A stretch of 64,000 bases of DNA from Actinomycetota bacterium. Lineage in GTDB: Bacteria > Actinomycetota > Acidimicrobiia > Acidimicrobiales > Ilumatobacteraceae. Positions 25,391-32,587 of the stretch are shown piece by piece; position 1 is the stretch's first letter; every line of letters begins with the position of its first letter. Below the pieces are notes generated by a model. The model made no database searches. It was given only the letters and a program-made list of their open reading frames with translations, and was not told the origin of the DNA. The stretch is taken from the NCBI GenBank assembly GCA_026393475.1, contig JAPLAA010000101.1, positions 1 through 64,000 of the forward strand, written 5' to 3'. The position numbers and the translations under genes were made by a program.

Positions 25391-25401
25391 ACCCGGCGAC
25401 G

Positions 25402-25584
25402 TCACTCGCTCGACGAACTCGGGTCGACCGGAGCGGGTGACGGCTCCAGCTCGGCTCCAGAGCGTCGGCGGCTCTTGAGCAGCACCATGTCGGGATCGGT
25501 GGTTGCCACATCGGCAGCGATCGCCTCGATGTCCTCGTCGGTCAGGTTCTTTCCCGATCTGGTGCGGATAGTGCGGCCGGTCAT
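25402..25584 (-). CDS. Small antitoxin-like protein
   Basis: A 60-residue protein beginning MTGRTIRTRSGKNLTDEDIE. The RSGKxLTDEDIE(A) pattern is common in short ribbon-helix-helix antitoxins, but only the first half is convincing. The C-terminus is a Pro/Ser/Glu tail. It follows the PIN-toxin gene by 18 bp on the same strand and may be a third part of that module or a left-over antitoxin. Confidence 0.55.
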   Translation of the reverse strand: MTGRTIRTRSGKNLTDEDIEAIAADVATTDPDMVLLKSRRRSGAELEPSPAPVDPSSSSE

Positions 25585-25602
25585 CGTGCGACGCGTGTGA
25601 AT

Positions 25603-25983
25603 TCAGACAGCGACGATGTCGACGAGTGACTCGATGCCGACGAGGTCGTCTGCGTTGCGGGTGTAGAGACGTGCGCCGTTGGCGTGCGCGGTCGCCGCGA
25701 TGAGCAGATCCATGACGCGGCCCCGTGGCTTGCGGCCCGCGGAGGCGACTGCGGCAGCGAGCATTCCGTAGCTCGCAGCCACTGCGTCGTCGATGGGCAC
25801 TGCATCGAAGGTTCGCTGAAGAACGGAGAGACGCCTGAGGCGCTCCGCACGCACCGTCGGGTCCTTGGTGACGAGGACACCGAAGTGGAGTTCGGCGAGG
25901 GTCGCGCTGCTGATCGCCAGTTCGCCCTCGAGACGCGGCAATCCAGTCGACAGGACGACGCTGGTGTCGAGGATCGCCTTCAC
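25603..25983 (-). CDS. PIN-domain toxin (VapC-like)
   Basis: This 126-residue PIN-fold protein, predicted to be an RNase, has the acidic residues expected: Asp6 in AILDTSVV, Glu in LAELHFGV, Asp in RVMDLLIAATA and a last Asp in YTRNADDLVG. A GTG start at 25983 overlaps the antitoxin stop as GTGA, so toxin translation is coupled to the antitoxin. It lies inside the remnant island between the 58-bp repeats. Confidence 0.88.
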   Translation of the reverse strand: MKAILDTSVVLSTGLPRLEGELAISSATLAELHFGVLVTKDPTVRAERLRRLSVLQRTFDAVPIDDAVAASYGMLAAAVASAGRKPRGRVMDLLIAATAHANGARLYTRNADDLVGIESLVDIVAV

Positions 25984-26231
25984 TGGCGTGACCACGGGTC
26001 GTCGAAGGACTGGTCGACGAGGTCGCGGTCGTGTTCCCAGTCGGGGTCGGCGGGACCGTTGAACAGCGCCTCGATGTCGTCCCACTCGTTCCATCGCCGA
26101 GGCCGGGCCGGCACGAGTCGCGCTGCCAGCCGGCCGGCGACGGTGATGTCGATCTCCTCGCCGGCCTCGGCGCGGCGGACGAGATCGGACGCGTCCTGTC
26201 GCAGTTCGCGGAGTCCGACTTGGGTCGTCAT
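25980..26231 (-). CDS. Phd/YefM-type antitoxin
   Basis: This 83-residue antitoxin has an N-terminal DNA-binding Phd domain (TTQVGLRELRQDASDLVRRAEAGEEIDITVAGRLAARLVP) and an acidic C-terminal tail (EWDDIEALFNGPADPDWEHD) that would block the PIN toxin. The ATG at 26231 follows a perfect 16-bp palindrome by ten bases, its likely self-regulated operator. The toxin start overlaps its stop. Confidence 0.88.
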   Translation of the reverse strand: MTTQVGLRELRQDASDLVRRAEAGEEIDITVAGRLAARLVPARPRRWNEWDDIEALFNGPADPDWEHDRDLVDQSFDDPWSRQ

Positions 26232-26241
26232 GGGAGAAAGT

Positions 26242-26257
26242 GTAGCACTTGTGCTAC
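26242..26257. promoter_or_regulatory. Toxin-antitoxin operator palindrome
   Basis: GTAGCAC-tt-GTGCTAC is a perfect inverted repeat directly upstream of the antitoxin start on the minus strand. The minus-strand reading TGCTACACT across its edge resembles an extended -10 box, so binding would block the promoter. This is the usual autoregulation of Phd/VapB modules. Confidence 0.65.
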
Positions 26258-26372
26258 CACGTCTGATCTTCGTATCGCTCGCCGAAGGCTGTTCCCAAAC
26301 TGTTCCCAAGGAGGCCCTACATAGCGTCCCTCATATGCCCTGACCTGGTCATTCGTGCCATCGGCAGAGTGG

Positions 26373-26430
26373 CTGCAAAGCCCTGTACATGGGTTCGATT
26401 CCCATCGTCGCCTCCAGCCCCTGACCTGGT
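26373..26430 (+). repeat. attR: 58-bp direct repeat copy 2 (tRNA-Cys 3' half)
   Basis: Identical to 24710-24767. The sequence 5' of it does not complete a tRNA (no matching acceptor 5' strand or D-arm), so this is a half-tRNA scar and the functional tRNA is the copy at attL. It marks the far end of the inserted element. Confidence 0.88.
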
Positions 26431-26454
26431 GAACACCAGTTCAGGGGCTCTTTT
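26416..26454 (+). terminator. Rho-independent terminator at attR
   Basis: AGCCCCTGA/TCAGGGGCT outer stem and CTGGTG-aa-CACCAG inner stem, then CTTTTCG. It is the original or duplicated terminator of the tRNA-Cys transcript. Confidence 0.82.
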
Positions 26455-26519
26455 CGTTGTCGCGCTCTCGTCTGCCATTGCCCCCGGCTCGCGTTCGATG
26501 CGGCGAGTAGCGTGGAACG

Positions 26520-27048
26520 ATGTCAGCCCGTATCCAGATCGCGTCCGTCGAAGCCGACTATCTCGCATTCGGGGTGCTGATCCGCGAGTACTGGGCATTG
26601 GCTCGAGGACCGCTACCGAGATCAGCCGGGTTTCATCGATTCGGTCGGCGGACACCAGGCCATCGATGCCGAGCTCGACTCGCTGAGCACGACCTACGGT
26701 CCGCCGTTCGGTCGTGTCCTGCTCGCATACCACGGCGACGCTGTCGTGGGTGGGGTTGCGATGAAGGACCTGCGCGACGGGTCGTGTGAGATGAAGCGGC
26801 TGTATGTGCCCGCCCGCTTCCAGGGTCACGGCACCGGGCGTCTGCTCGTCCATGCGCTGATCGATGCAGCGGCCGCCGACGGCTACGGGCTGATGCGGTT
26901 GGACACGGGGGAGCAGAACTCCGAAGCGATCGCCATGTACGAGTCGATGGGCTTCACGCATTGCCCGCCGCATCACGAGTACCCGGCCGAACTCACGGAA
27001 CGTCTGAAGTTCATGGAGCGGTCGCTCGTCGGTGCTCAACCCGCCTGA
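26520..27048 (+). pseudogene. GNAT acetyltransferase with a +1 frameshift
   Basis: The N-terminus (MSARIQIASVEADYLAFGVLI) is in one frame and the rest is in the next. The second frame runs LEDRYRDQPGFIDSVGGHQ, an acetyl-CoA site KRLYVPARFQGHGTGRLLVHALI and MRLDTGEQNSEAIAMYESMGF. The frames meet around 26598, where one extra T in TGGGCATTGG breaks the expected EYWAWLEDRY. Removing it restores a normal-length enzyme of about 175 residues. It is either a recent pseudogene or a sequencing error. Confidence 0.8.
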
Positions 27049-27143
27049 CCGCCGGGGTCTGCGCCGCACGGTTGGCTTCGAGTTCATCGTGCGACGCGTG
27101 CGATCTCAGATTCGGACGTGCGTTGCACGCTGAGCGACGGGTG

Positions 27144-27149
27144 TATGCT
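27144..27149 (+). promoter_or_regulatory. Candidate -10 box of a leaderless antitoxin transcript
   Basis: TATGCT ends seven bases before the antitoxin ATG at 27157, with a TTGCAC 15 bases further upstream. Transcription would start at or next to the ATG, giving a leaderless mRNA, which is common in actinobacteria. No Shine-Dalgarno is present. Confidence 0.45.
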
Positions 27150-27156
27150 GATTTGC

Positions 27157-27351
27157 ATGCAGAGCACGAGTGTTCGGATCGACGTCTCGACGCATGAGGA
27201 CCTGAAGCGGCTCGCCGCCGAGTTGAACACCACGGTCGGCAACGCCGTCACGCTGGCGGTACGCGCGCTTCGGCAGGACCGGATCGGTTCGGATCTCCGG
27301 TCGTCGTTGAGTGACGACGAAGCGCTCTGGCTCGATGCCGACCTCGGGTGA
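27157..27351 (+). CDS. Ribbon-helix-helix antitoxin (MazE-like)
   Basis: This 64-residue protein has an RHH fold: beta strand STSVRIDVS, then helices HEDLKRLAAELNTTVGNAVTLAVRALRQ, and an acidic end (SDDEALWLDADLG) that would contact the toxin. Its 3' end overlaps the MazF-like start by 17 bp. A start further upstream is unlikely because the presumed promoter lies there. Confidence 0.82.
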   Translation: MQSTSVRIDVSTHEDLKRLAAELNTTVGNAVTLAVRALRQDRIGSDLRSSLSDDEALWLDADLG

Positions 27352-27676
27352 TGTCGTCGATCTCGACCTGGGTACTCCGGAGGGCCGCGAGGCCGGCTTC
27401 CGTCACCCAGCGGTGGTGGTGACGGCACAACGCATCCTCGACGCGTCACCGTCGGTGATTCACGTCGTGCCGTTGACCTCGACCATTCGAGGTTTCCACT
27501 CCGAGATCGTGCTCGCCCCCGACGACGCCAACGGTCTGAGTGTCACGTCCGCCGCGCAGTGCCAGCACGTCCGGTCGGTGTCTCCGCGTCGGATCCTCCA
27601 GGTCCGGGGAAACGTCGGTGTCGCGGCGTTGGCGCAGATCCGCGAGACGATCGCAGTTCTGCTCGACCCTCCCTGA
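27335..27676 (+). CDS. MazF/PemK-type mRNA interferase toxin
   Basis: This 113-residue toxin has the SH3-like fold pattern of the family: GDVVDLDLGTPEGREAGFRHPAVVV, with the Arg/His of the active surface. ILDASPSVIHVVPLTST and a late QCQHVRSVSPRRI follow, then a C-terminal helix. It is predicted to cut mRNA at short motifs. It overlaps the antitoxin gene and lies outside the 58-bp-bounded island. Confidence 0.88.
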   Translation: MPTSGDVVDLDLGTPEGREAGFRHPAVVVTAQRILDASPSVIHVVPLTSTIRGFHSEIVLAPDDANGLSVTSAAQCQHVRSVSPRRILQVRGNVGVAALAQIRETIAVLLDPP

Positions 27677-27767
27677 ATGTTGCCGACGTCTCGTCCGGGG
27701 CCCGACCGCTGCGACAGTGGTGCGATGAGCGACGATTTCTAACTGCGACGACGCGGTGAGCGGCGGC

Positions 27768-28439
27768 TCAGACGGAGAGTTGCTCGAGCTCGCCGTAGGT
27801 CACGACGACGGCGTTGCCGTACTGGGCGCTGAGCTGCGATCCGGTCGCTTCCTCACCCGGGAGGAGCACCACGTCGACGGCGCCGCTCGTGCCGACGCCG
27901 ATCGACGCGAACCGTCCGGCGAGCTCGCGTGACAACTGGGTCTGCAGCGCCTGTGCCTCCGCCCCGGTGATCGCCACTTGGCAGACGATCAGTTCGTCGG
28001 GGAAGGCGGCCTGGTCGGCGAGGGCAGCTCGGTGTGCGTCCACGTCGGTCGTGAACGACACGAACACGGATGCCTCACCCGCGCCCTGCCACACGAGGCC
28101 GTAGGAACCCCAGACCTCAGGGTGCGCCTGGCCATAGGCGAGCACCTGTCCCAGCATCGGCTCGAGACGGGTGGCCTCGTCGAACATCTCGGGCCCTGTC
28201 GCTGACGGATCGGACGTCGGGCACGGTTGGCTCACCTCGACCGGTGCCAGCGCGCCGACGGTCGCGTTCGGATCGGGCGGGACGTAGAGCGCCGTCGCGG
28301 GCGGGGCCATGGTCGGAGGCGGCGCCGCGATCACGGTGGTCGCGACTCCTCCGGTCGGCGTCGTCTCCGCAGTCCCGCATCCCGCGATCGCGAGGGCGAC
28401 GAGGGACACCAGCACCGACCGACAACGAGGCCACGTCAT
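27768..28439 (-). CDS. Hypothetical lipoprotein
   Basis: This 223-residue protein has a signal peptide and lipobox (VSLVALAIAGCGTAE, Cys21), a Thr/Pro/Ala-rich linker and then a compact domain of about 160 residues. The domain contains MLGQVLAYGQAHPEVWGSYGLVW and VFVSFTTDVDAHRAAL. It is predicted to be membrane-anchored on the outer face. I do not recognise the family; the VSFTTDVDAHR segment resembles domains that carry a beta-sheet against a helix. Confidence 0.8.
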   Translation of the reverse strand: MTWPRCRSVLVSLVALAIAGCGTAETTPTGGVATTVIAAPPPTMAPPATALYVPPDPNATVGALAPVEVSQPCPTSDPSATGPEMFDEATRLEPMLGQVLAYGQAHPEVWGSYGLVWQGAGEASVFVSFTTDVDAHRAALADQAAFPDELIVCQVAITGAEAQALQTQLSRELAGRFASIGVGTSGAVDVVLLPGEEATGSQLSAQYGNAVVVTYGELEQLSV

Positions 28440-28608
28440 GCTCGAACCTTCACACGCCGAACAGCGTCGAACCAGGCACCGCCGTGCGAGTTCACGACAA
28501 GTTCGCTTGAGCGCCCGGCCGCGTCGGCGCAACCGTGCTCGTGACGGGCGGCGTCGTCTGAATGCAGTGGTGGCTGGCATCCCTTGCGAGATCCGCGACG
28601 ATGGTCGG

Positions 28609-28869
28609 GTGACCCGGTACCAGTACAGGATCGTCAACCTCGGCATCTTCAACGCGATGGACCGCATGCTCGGTGCGTTTGCCGAGCTCGGGGCAGATGG
28701 GTGGCAACTCGTGGCCACCTACGACAAGGCATCCAACTGGTTCCAAGGGATGGAGAAGGGGTTCCTTCTCTTCATGCGAGCTGTGCCCGAGGGCGAGGAG
28801 CCGGTCGGTCCGTGGGCCTCGGGCTATCCGGCATCGGCGGAGTTCGCCGACGGTTACAACCCCTGGTGA
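28609..28869 (+). CDS. Small hypothetical protein (DUF4177-like)
   Basis: This 86-residue protein reads TRYQYRIVNLGIFNAMDRMLGAFAELGADGWQLVATYD. The pattern of a beta strand, a long helix and GxDGWQLV matches the DUF4177 type of tiny proteins. The remainder ends in a tail with GPWASGYPASAEF. A GTG start at 28609 is preferred over GTG 28570. Function unknown. Confidence 0.62.
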   Translation: MTRYQYRIVNLGIFNAMDRMLGAFAELGADGWQLVATYDKASNWFQGMEKGFLLFMRAVPEGEEPVGPWASGYPASAEFADGYNPW

Positions 28870-28967
28870 CGTCGTTGAGGGCGAGTTGGCACGACCTCCG
28901 CTCGGACGCTGCTGTGAGCCGTCGACTCGATCGGTGACGACGGGGGAGCGCCGGCTTCGTCGAACCG

Positions 28968-29837
28968 TCAGGCCGGCCAGGTGACGCGGGCGGGGTATCC
29001 GCCGTCGGCCACGATCAGGTCGCACCACGGGTCGAGCAGGTCGAACAACCGCTGCGCGTCCGAGCCGAGCGCGGCGACGAGACGGACCTCCATCCGATCC
29101 GTCGCGTCGTCGATCCCTTCGCGCAGCGCTCGACCTGCATCGGTCAGGTCGTCACCGTCGAGCAGACCGCGCGAGCGGAGCCGGTCGCAGGCAGCGTCGA
29201 GCTCGTCGTCGGTCCAGCCGCGGGTGCGCACCCATGACTTCAACGGCTGACCGCGCCACGGGTCGGTGAGCACGCCGACCTCGCACGCGTCGAGGTCGGC
29301 GCCGATCCACGCCGCGATGTGGCTGTCACCGCGGTGCTCGCGCACGAGATCGGCCGCACGCCAGAACGCACCCATCGGATCCTTCGGGTAGCCGAGCGAC
29401 AGCAATCCCGAGAACAGAGCGCGCCCCTCACCCGGCGCGTTCTCGACCATTCGCTGCAACACCTCGGTCGCCCAGCCCAGACCCTCGGGCTCATCGCCGA
29501 GCAGCCGGCGAAGCGACGCGACGCCGCCCCGCTCGCGTGCGGCGAGCACCGTCGGCTGATCGGACCGACGCCACCCCTCGGCAACGGCGGCGACGACCAT
29601 CGGGCGCTTGAACACACCGAACGCCGACGCGACGAGGTGCCCATCCACGTTCGGGCCGAGGCACGCCCCGCGACTCGTGAAGTAGGCGACCATCTCGGGG
29701 AATTGCACCTTGCCGGCCGATCGCGTCGACGGGTCGAACCCGATCTCGTGGTAGGCGGCGTGCACTTCGCGCGCGAAGTAGATGTTCGCCGCGATCGGCT
29801 CGACGACATCCCAGATCCGGCGGGCAACGTTGGTCAT
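28968..29837 (-). CDS. SCO6745-family protein
   Basis: This 289-residue protein begins MTNVARRIWDVVEPIAANIYF and continues AREVHAAYHEIGFDP. Internal GRALFSGLLSLGYP and ADLVREHRGDSHIAAWIGA match the actinobacterial SCO6745 (SalK-like) family. The C-terminal half looks like a winged-helix or marR-like fold (TDDELDAACDRLRSRGLLDGDDLTDAG). The family has no well-established role. It is divergent from the PfpI gene with a large inverted repeat in the gap. Confidence 0.8.
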   Translation of the reverse strand: MTNVARRIWDVVEPIAANIYFAREVHAAYHEIGFDPSTRSAGKVQFPEMVAYFTSRGACLGPNVDGHLVASAFGVFKRPMVVAAVAEGWRRSDQPTVLAARERGGVASLRRLLGDEPEGLGWATEVLQRMVENAPGEGRALFSGLLSLGYPKDPMGAFWRAADLVREHRGDSHIAAWIGADLDACEVGVLTDPWRGQPLKSWVRTRGWTDDELDAACDRLRSRGLLDGDDLTDAGRALREGIDDATDRMEVRLVAALGSDAQRLFDLLDPWCDLIVADGGYPARVTWPA

Positions 29838-29905
29838 GGTGCGGCACCGTACCGAGCTACCCCGGCAGACGAAGAAGGCAGCGACATCCGGGCGAGTTCG
29901 CTTCT

Positions 29906-29944
29906 GTGTCGGGTTGTGGTCGTACAGCGACCACAACCCGACAC
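29906..29944. promoter_or_regulatory. Perfect 17-bp-arm inverted repeat in divergent promoter gap
   Basis: Arms of 17 identical paired bases (GTGTCGGGTTGTGGTCG and its complement) flank a five-base loop TACAG. It lies midway between two divergent genes and has no following T-run, so it is not an ordinary terminator. It may be an operator or form a cruciform or RNA hairpin in a 5' leader. The rest of the 273-bp gap shows nothing else. Confidence 0.6.
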
Positions 29945-30110
29945 GGAAACGCTCGAGGTGAACGTGCTCCGCGCTCGGCCCGGGGCTGGGCGCTTCCGCC
30001 GACAGGTCGGCCGGTTTTCGGTTCCCTGCAACCGCAGATGCGCCGAGATCCTGCTCGTGTCGCGAGGCGGTGCGTCAGCGTCCATCGATGACGGCTGACA
30101 GGATGGGCCG

Positions 30111-30734
30111 ATGCAGGCAGAGTCGATGAGTGCAGCGGTGTTGCTGTACGACGGATGCACGATCACGGAGGTGGCCGAGATCGCGACGCGGCTCGCCAAC
30201 TGGGACGTGACGGTGCACTTCGTCGCGCCGTCGGCGGGGGAGTTGCGGGACCAGTCCGGATTGCGGATGCTGCCCGACCGTGCACTCGGCGAGGTCGACC
30301 CGTCGAGCCTGACGGTGGTGCTCGTGCCGGGTGGCAACCCGGACTCGGTGCGCGACGACCCAGCCGTCGTGGCGTGGCTGCGGCGGGCCGACGAGGCGGG
30401 TGTGCTCGTGGCGGCGATCTGCGCCGGCGTGACGCTGGTGGCGTCAGCGGGGCTCGTGGCCGGTCGACGGATCACCCACAATGTCCGCGCTCCGTGGGCC
30501 CCACCCGAGCTCGCCGACACGGTCGCGCCTCTGTGGGTCGGTGCGGAGGTGGAGCATGACCGGACGATCGGTGTCGTGCGCGACGGCAACCTGATCTCGG
30601 CGCTGCCGAACGCGCCGGTGGAGTTCGCGATGGAGATCCTCGTCGCGATCGGCCTCTACGACCGCCGCCGCGCCGAACTGATGGGCGCGCACCTCAAGGG
30701 TGGCTACGTCGAACAGCTCTACCTCGACGGCTGA
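30111..30734 (+). CDS. DJ-1/PfpI-family protein
   Basis: This 207-residue class-I glutamine-amidotransferase-like protein has VLLYDGCTITEVAEIATRLANW at the start and VVLVPGGNPDSV. The nucleophile elbow AAICAGVTLVASAGLVAGRRITHN has its Cys near residue 105. Members include chaperone-deglycases, isonitrile hydratases and AraC-fused sensors. The exact activity is not assignable. A second in-frame ATG five codons later is possible. Confidence 0.87.
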   Translation: MQAESMSAAVLLYDGCTITEVAEIATRLANWDVTVHFVAPSAGELRDQSGLRMLPDRALGEVDPSSLTVVLVPGGNPDSVRDDPAVVAWLRRADEAGVLVAAICAGVTLVASAGLVAGRRITHNVRAPWAPPELADTVAPLWVGAEVEHDRTIGVVRDGNLISALPNAPVEFAMEILVAIGLYDRRRAELMGAHLKGGYVEQLYLDG

Positions 30735-30750
30735 CCCAGCTCGGAGCGTG

Positions 30751-31092
30751 TCAGGCGCGGAGGATCTTCTCCATCGGTCTGCCCTTGGCGAGCTCGTCGA
30801 CGAGCTTGTCCAGGTACCGGATCTTCTGCATCAGCGGGTCTTCGACGTTCTCGACGCGCACGCCACACACGACCCCGGTGATAGCCGATGCCTTCGGGCT
30901 CATCTCGGCCTGGGCGAAGAACGACTCGAACGTCGTGCCGTCCGCCAGGAGCCTGTGCAGCGTGGCCCCGTCGAAGCCGGTGAGCCAGGTGATGATGTCA
31001 TCGAGCTCGGCGGTCGAGCGGCCCTTTCGCTCGACCTTGTTCACGTAGTGCGGGTACACGGATGCGACGCTGGCGGTGAAGATCCGGTGCAT
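30751..31092 (-). CDS. DUF2200 family protein
   Basis: This 113-residue protein matches the DUF2200 pattern from end to end: [60 protein letters not shown] and [21 protein letters not shown]. Family function is unknown. It is convergent with the PfpI gene (16-bp gap). Confidence 0.9.
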   Translation of the reverse strand: MHRIFTASVASVYPHYVNKVERKGRSTAELDDIITWLTGFDGATLHRLLADGTTFESFFAQAEMSPKASAITGVVCGVRVENVEDPLMQKIRYLDKLVDELAKGRPMEKILRA

Positions 31093-31101
31093 CGCCCGAG
31101 C

Positions 31102-31509
31102 CTACGTTTCGGGCAGTTCACCCGACGACGGTGTTGGCGCGGCGAGCTGCTTCGAGGCGAGTGAGCGCAACACGCAGAACTCGTTGCCCTCCGGATCGGC
31201 CATCACCACCCAGGTGACGTCGACCTGCCCGATGTCGATCCGTCGTGCGCCGAGCCGCTCCTGTCGGCGGACCTCCACCTGCTGGTCGCGGTCGGGTCGC
31301 AGATCGAAGTGGACGCGGTTCTTCGCGGTCTTGTCGCTGTGCGCCGACATCAGGGCGAGTCGGCGTTCGGATCCGTCGGTCGCGGCGAGCAGGTGTCCCC
31401 CGGAGGGCCCGGTCCACACATGTTCGAGGTCGAGCGCCTGACACCAGAACGCAGTCATCGCCTCGAGATCCACACAGTCGATGAACACGCAGTCGATGAC
31501 GAGGCCCAT
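31102..31509 (-). CDS. VOC family protein
   Basis: This 135-residue protein has one VOC module with DCVFIDCVDLEAMTAFWCQALDLEHVW, HFDLRPDRDQQ and MADPEGNEFCVLRS, the usual metal-site His/Glu framework. The DLRP-x-RDQQVEV stretch is typical of actinobacterial VOC proteins of unknown substrate. It starts 417 bp from the DUF2200 start on the same strand and ends nine bases from it, so they may be co-transcribed. Confidence 0.85.
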   Translation of the reverse strand: MGLVIDCVFIDCVDLEAMTAFWCQALDLEHVWTGPSGGHLLAATDGSERRLALMSAHSDKTAKNRVHFDLRPDRDQQVEVRRQERLGARRIDIGQVDVTWVVMADPEGNEFCVLRSLASKQLAAPTPSSGELPET

Positions 31510-31818
31510 CCGACGATCGTCGCAGCACGAGGGCCGCTCGTCCTCGGCATTTCCGGCCACCGAGCACGTCGCCGCCGAGGGTGTCGTGGCCTGGGCGGTG
31601 TGGATGTTGTGAGGTGCGGGTGACGGCGGCGAGCCGGCGGGGCGAGGGCTGCGCTGCAGCCCGCCGCCGTCGATCAGCGAATGAGAGCACACGCGGATGG
31701 TGGTGGTGTTGCGATGTGGTGCCGATCCGACGACGAATCAGCCGGACTCACCCGTGGTCGGTGCGATGAACGCGAGCACGTCCATGGTGGTGGCCGGCGG
31801 TGGCAACATGTCGGGACG

Positions 31819-32517
31819 ATGTCAGATCCCGATCGCGAACCCGGCGTTCCCGCCAGCATCACCGTCACCCACTTGTCGCACGCCCAGCGGGACATGTTGT
31901 GGATGCGCCTCCGCGGCGACGACGTCCCCTTCGACGTGACGGGGGAGACCGTCTCGGTGCCGGAGCGGTGTGCCGATCGGCTGAACGATGCGCTGCGATG
32001 GGTGGCGGAGGATCTGGCGCCCATGCCGATCACCTACGACCCGCCACGTCCGTTCCAACGAGAGGACAGCGAGGGCAACGTCGTCGCCTCGCGATGGATG
32101 CGGCTGTTCGGTTGGTGGCTCGACAGCCTGATCGTGTCGGTGAGCTATGCGGCGGCGAGCGGGCTGGACGTCTCGGCGTGGATCGCGTTCGCCGCGGTCG
32201 GCGTCTACTTCGTGTGCACCACGCACTGGTTCGGGGGCACGCTCGGGAAGCTCGTCGTCGGGATCGAAGTGGTCGACGCCGAGCACCCGGGAGCGAGGGT
32301 TGGATGGGGCCGATCCGCAATTCGTTGGGGAGCGACGGTTCTCGTCGCAGCGCTGGCCGCGCTGCTCGGATCCGGTCGAGGTGCCGAGATCCTGCTGGCC
32401 GTGTCCACGCTCGCGATCTATTCGCCGATCCTGTGGGACCAGCGCAGTCAGGGTCTCCACGACCGACTCGCCCGAACGGTCGTGCTCCGCCGGCAGCAGC
32501 GGCCCCGAGGCCACTGA
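31819..32517 (+). CDS. RDD-family membrane protein
   Basis: This 232-residue protein has an N-terminal soluble part of about 90 residues and then an RDD domain: SRWMRLFGWWLDSLIVSVSY, TLGKLVVGIEVVDA and QRSQGLHDRLARTVVL, with three or four transmembrane helices. The ATG at 31819 is used. The RDD domain occurs in many small membrane proteins, some linked to sodium or proton exchange, but the role here is unknown. Confidence 0.84.
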   Translation: MSDPDREPGVPASITVTHLSHAQRDMLWMRLRGDDVPFDVTGETVSVPERCADRLNDALRWVAEDLAPMPITYDPPRPFQREDSEGNVVASRWMRLFGWWLDSLIVSVSYAAASGLDVSAWIAFAAVGVYFVCTTHWFGGTLGKLVVGIEVVDAEHPGARVGWGRSAIRWGATVLVAALAALLGSGRGAEILLAVSTLAIYSPILWDQRSQGLHDRLARTVVLRRQQRPRGH

Positions 32518-32587
32518 CCCCCGACGACCGGGCGGCGCTCGCGAATTCCTCGGTCATCGGGCGGTCGATGCGTGAGAGCATCGCGAC

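Noticed and set aside
26373-26430. Second tRNA-Cys gene
   Set aside because: Only the anticodon loop to the 3' end is present; upstream bases do not form the acceptor or D-arm, so it is an att scar.
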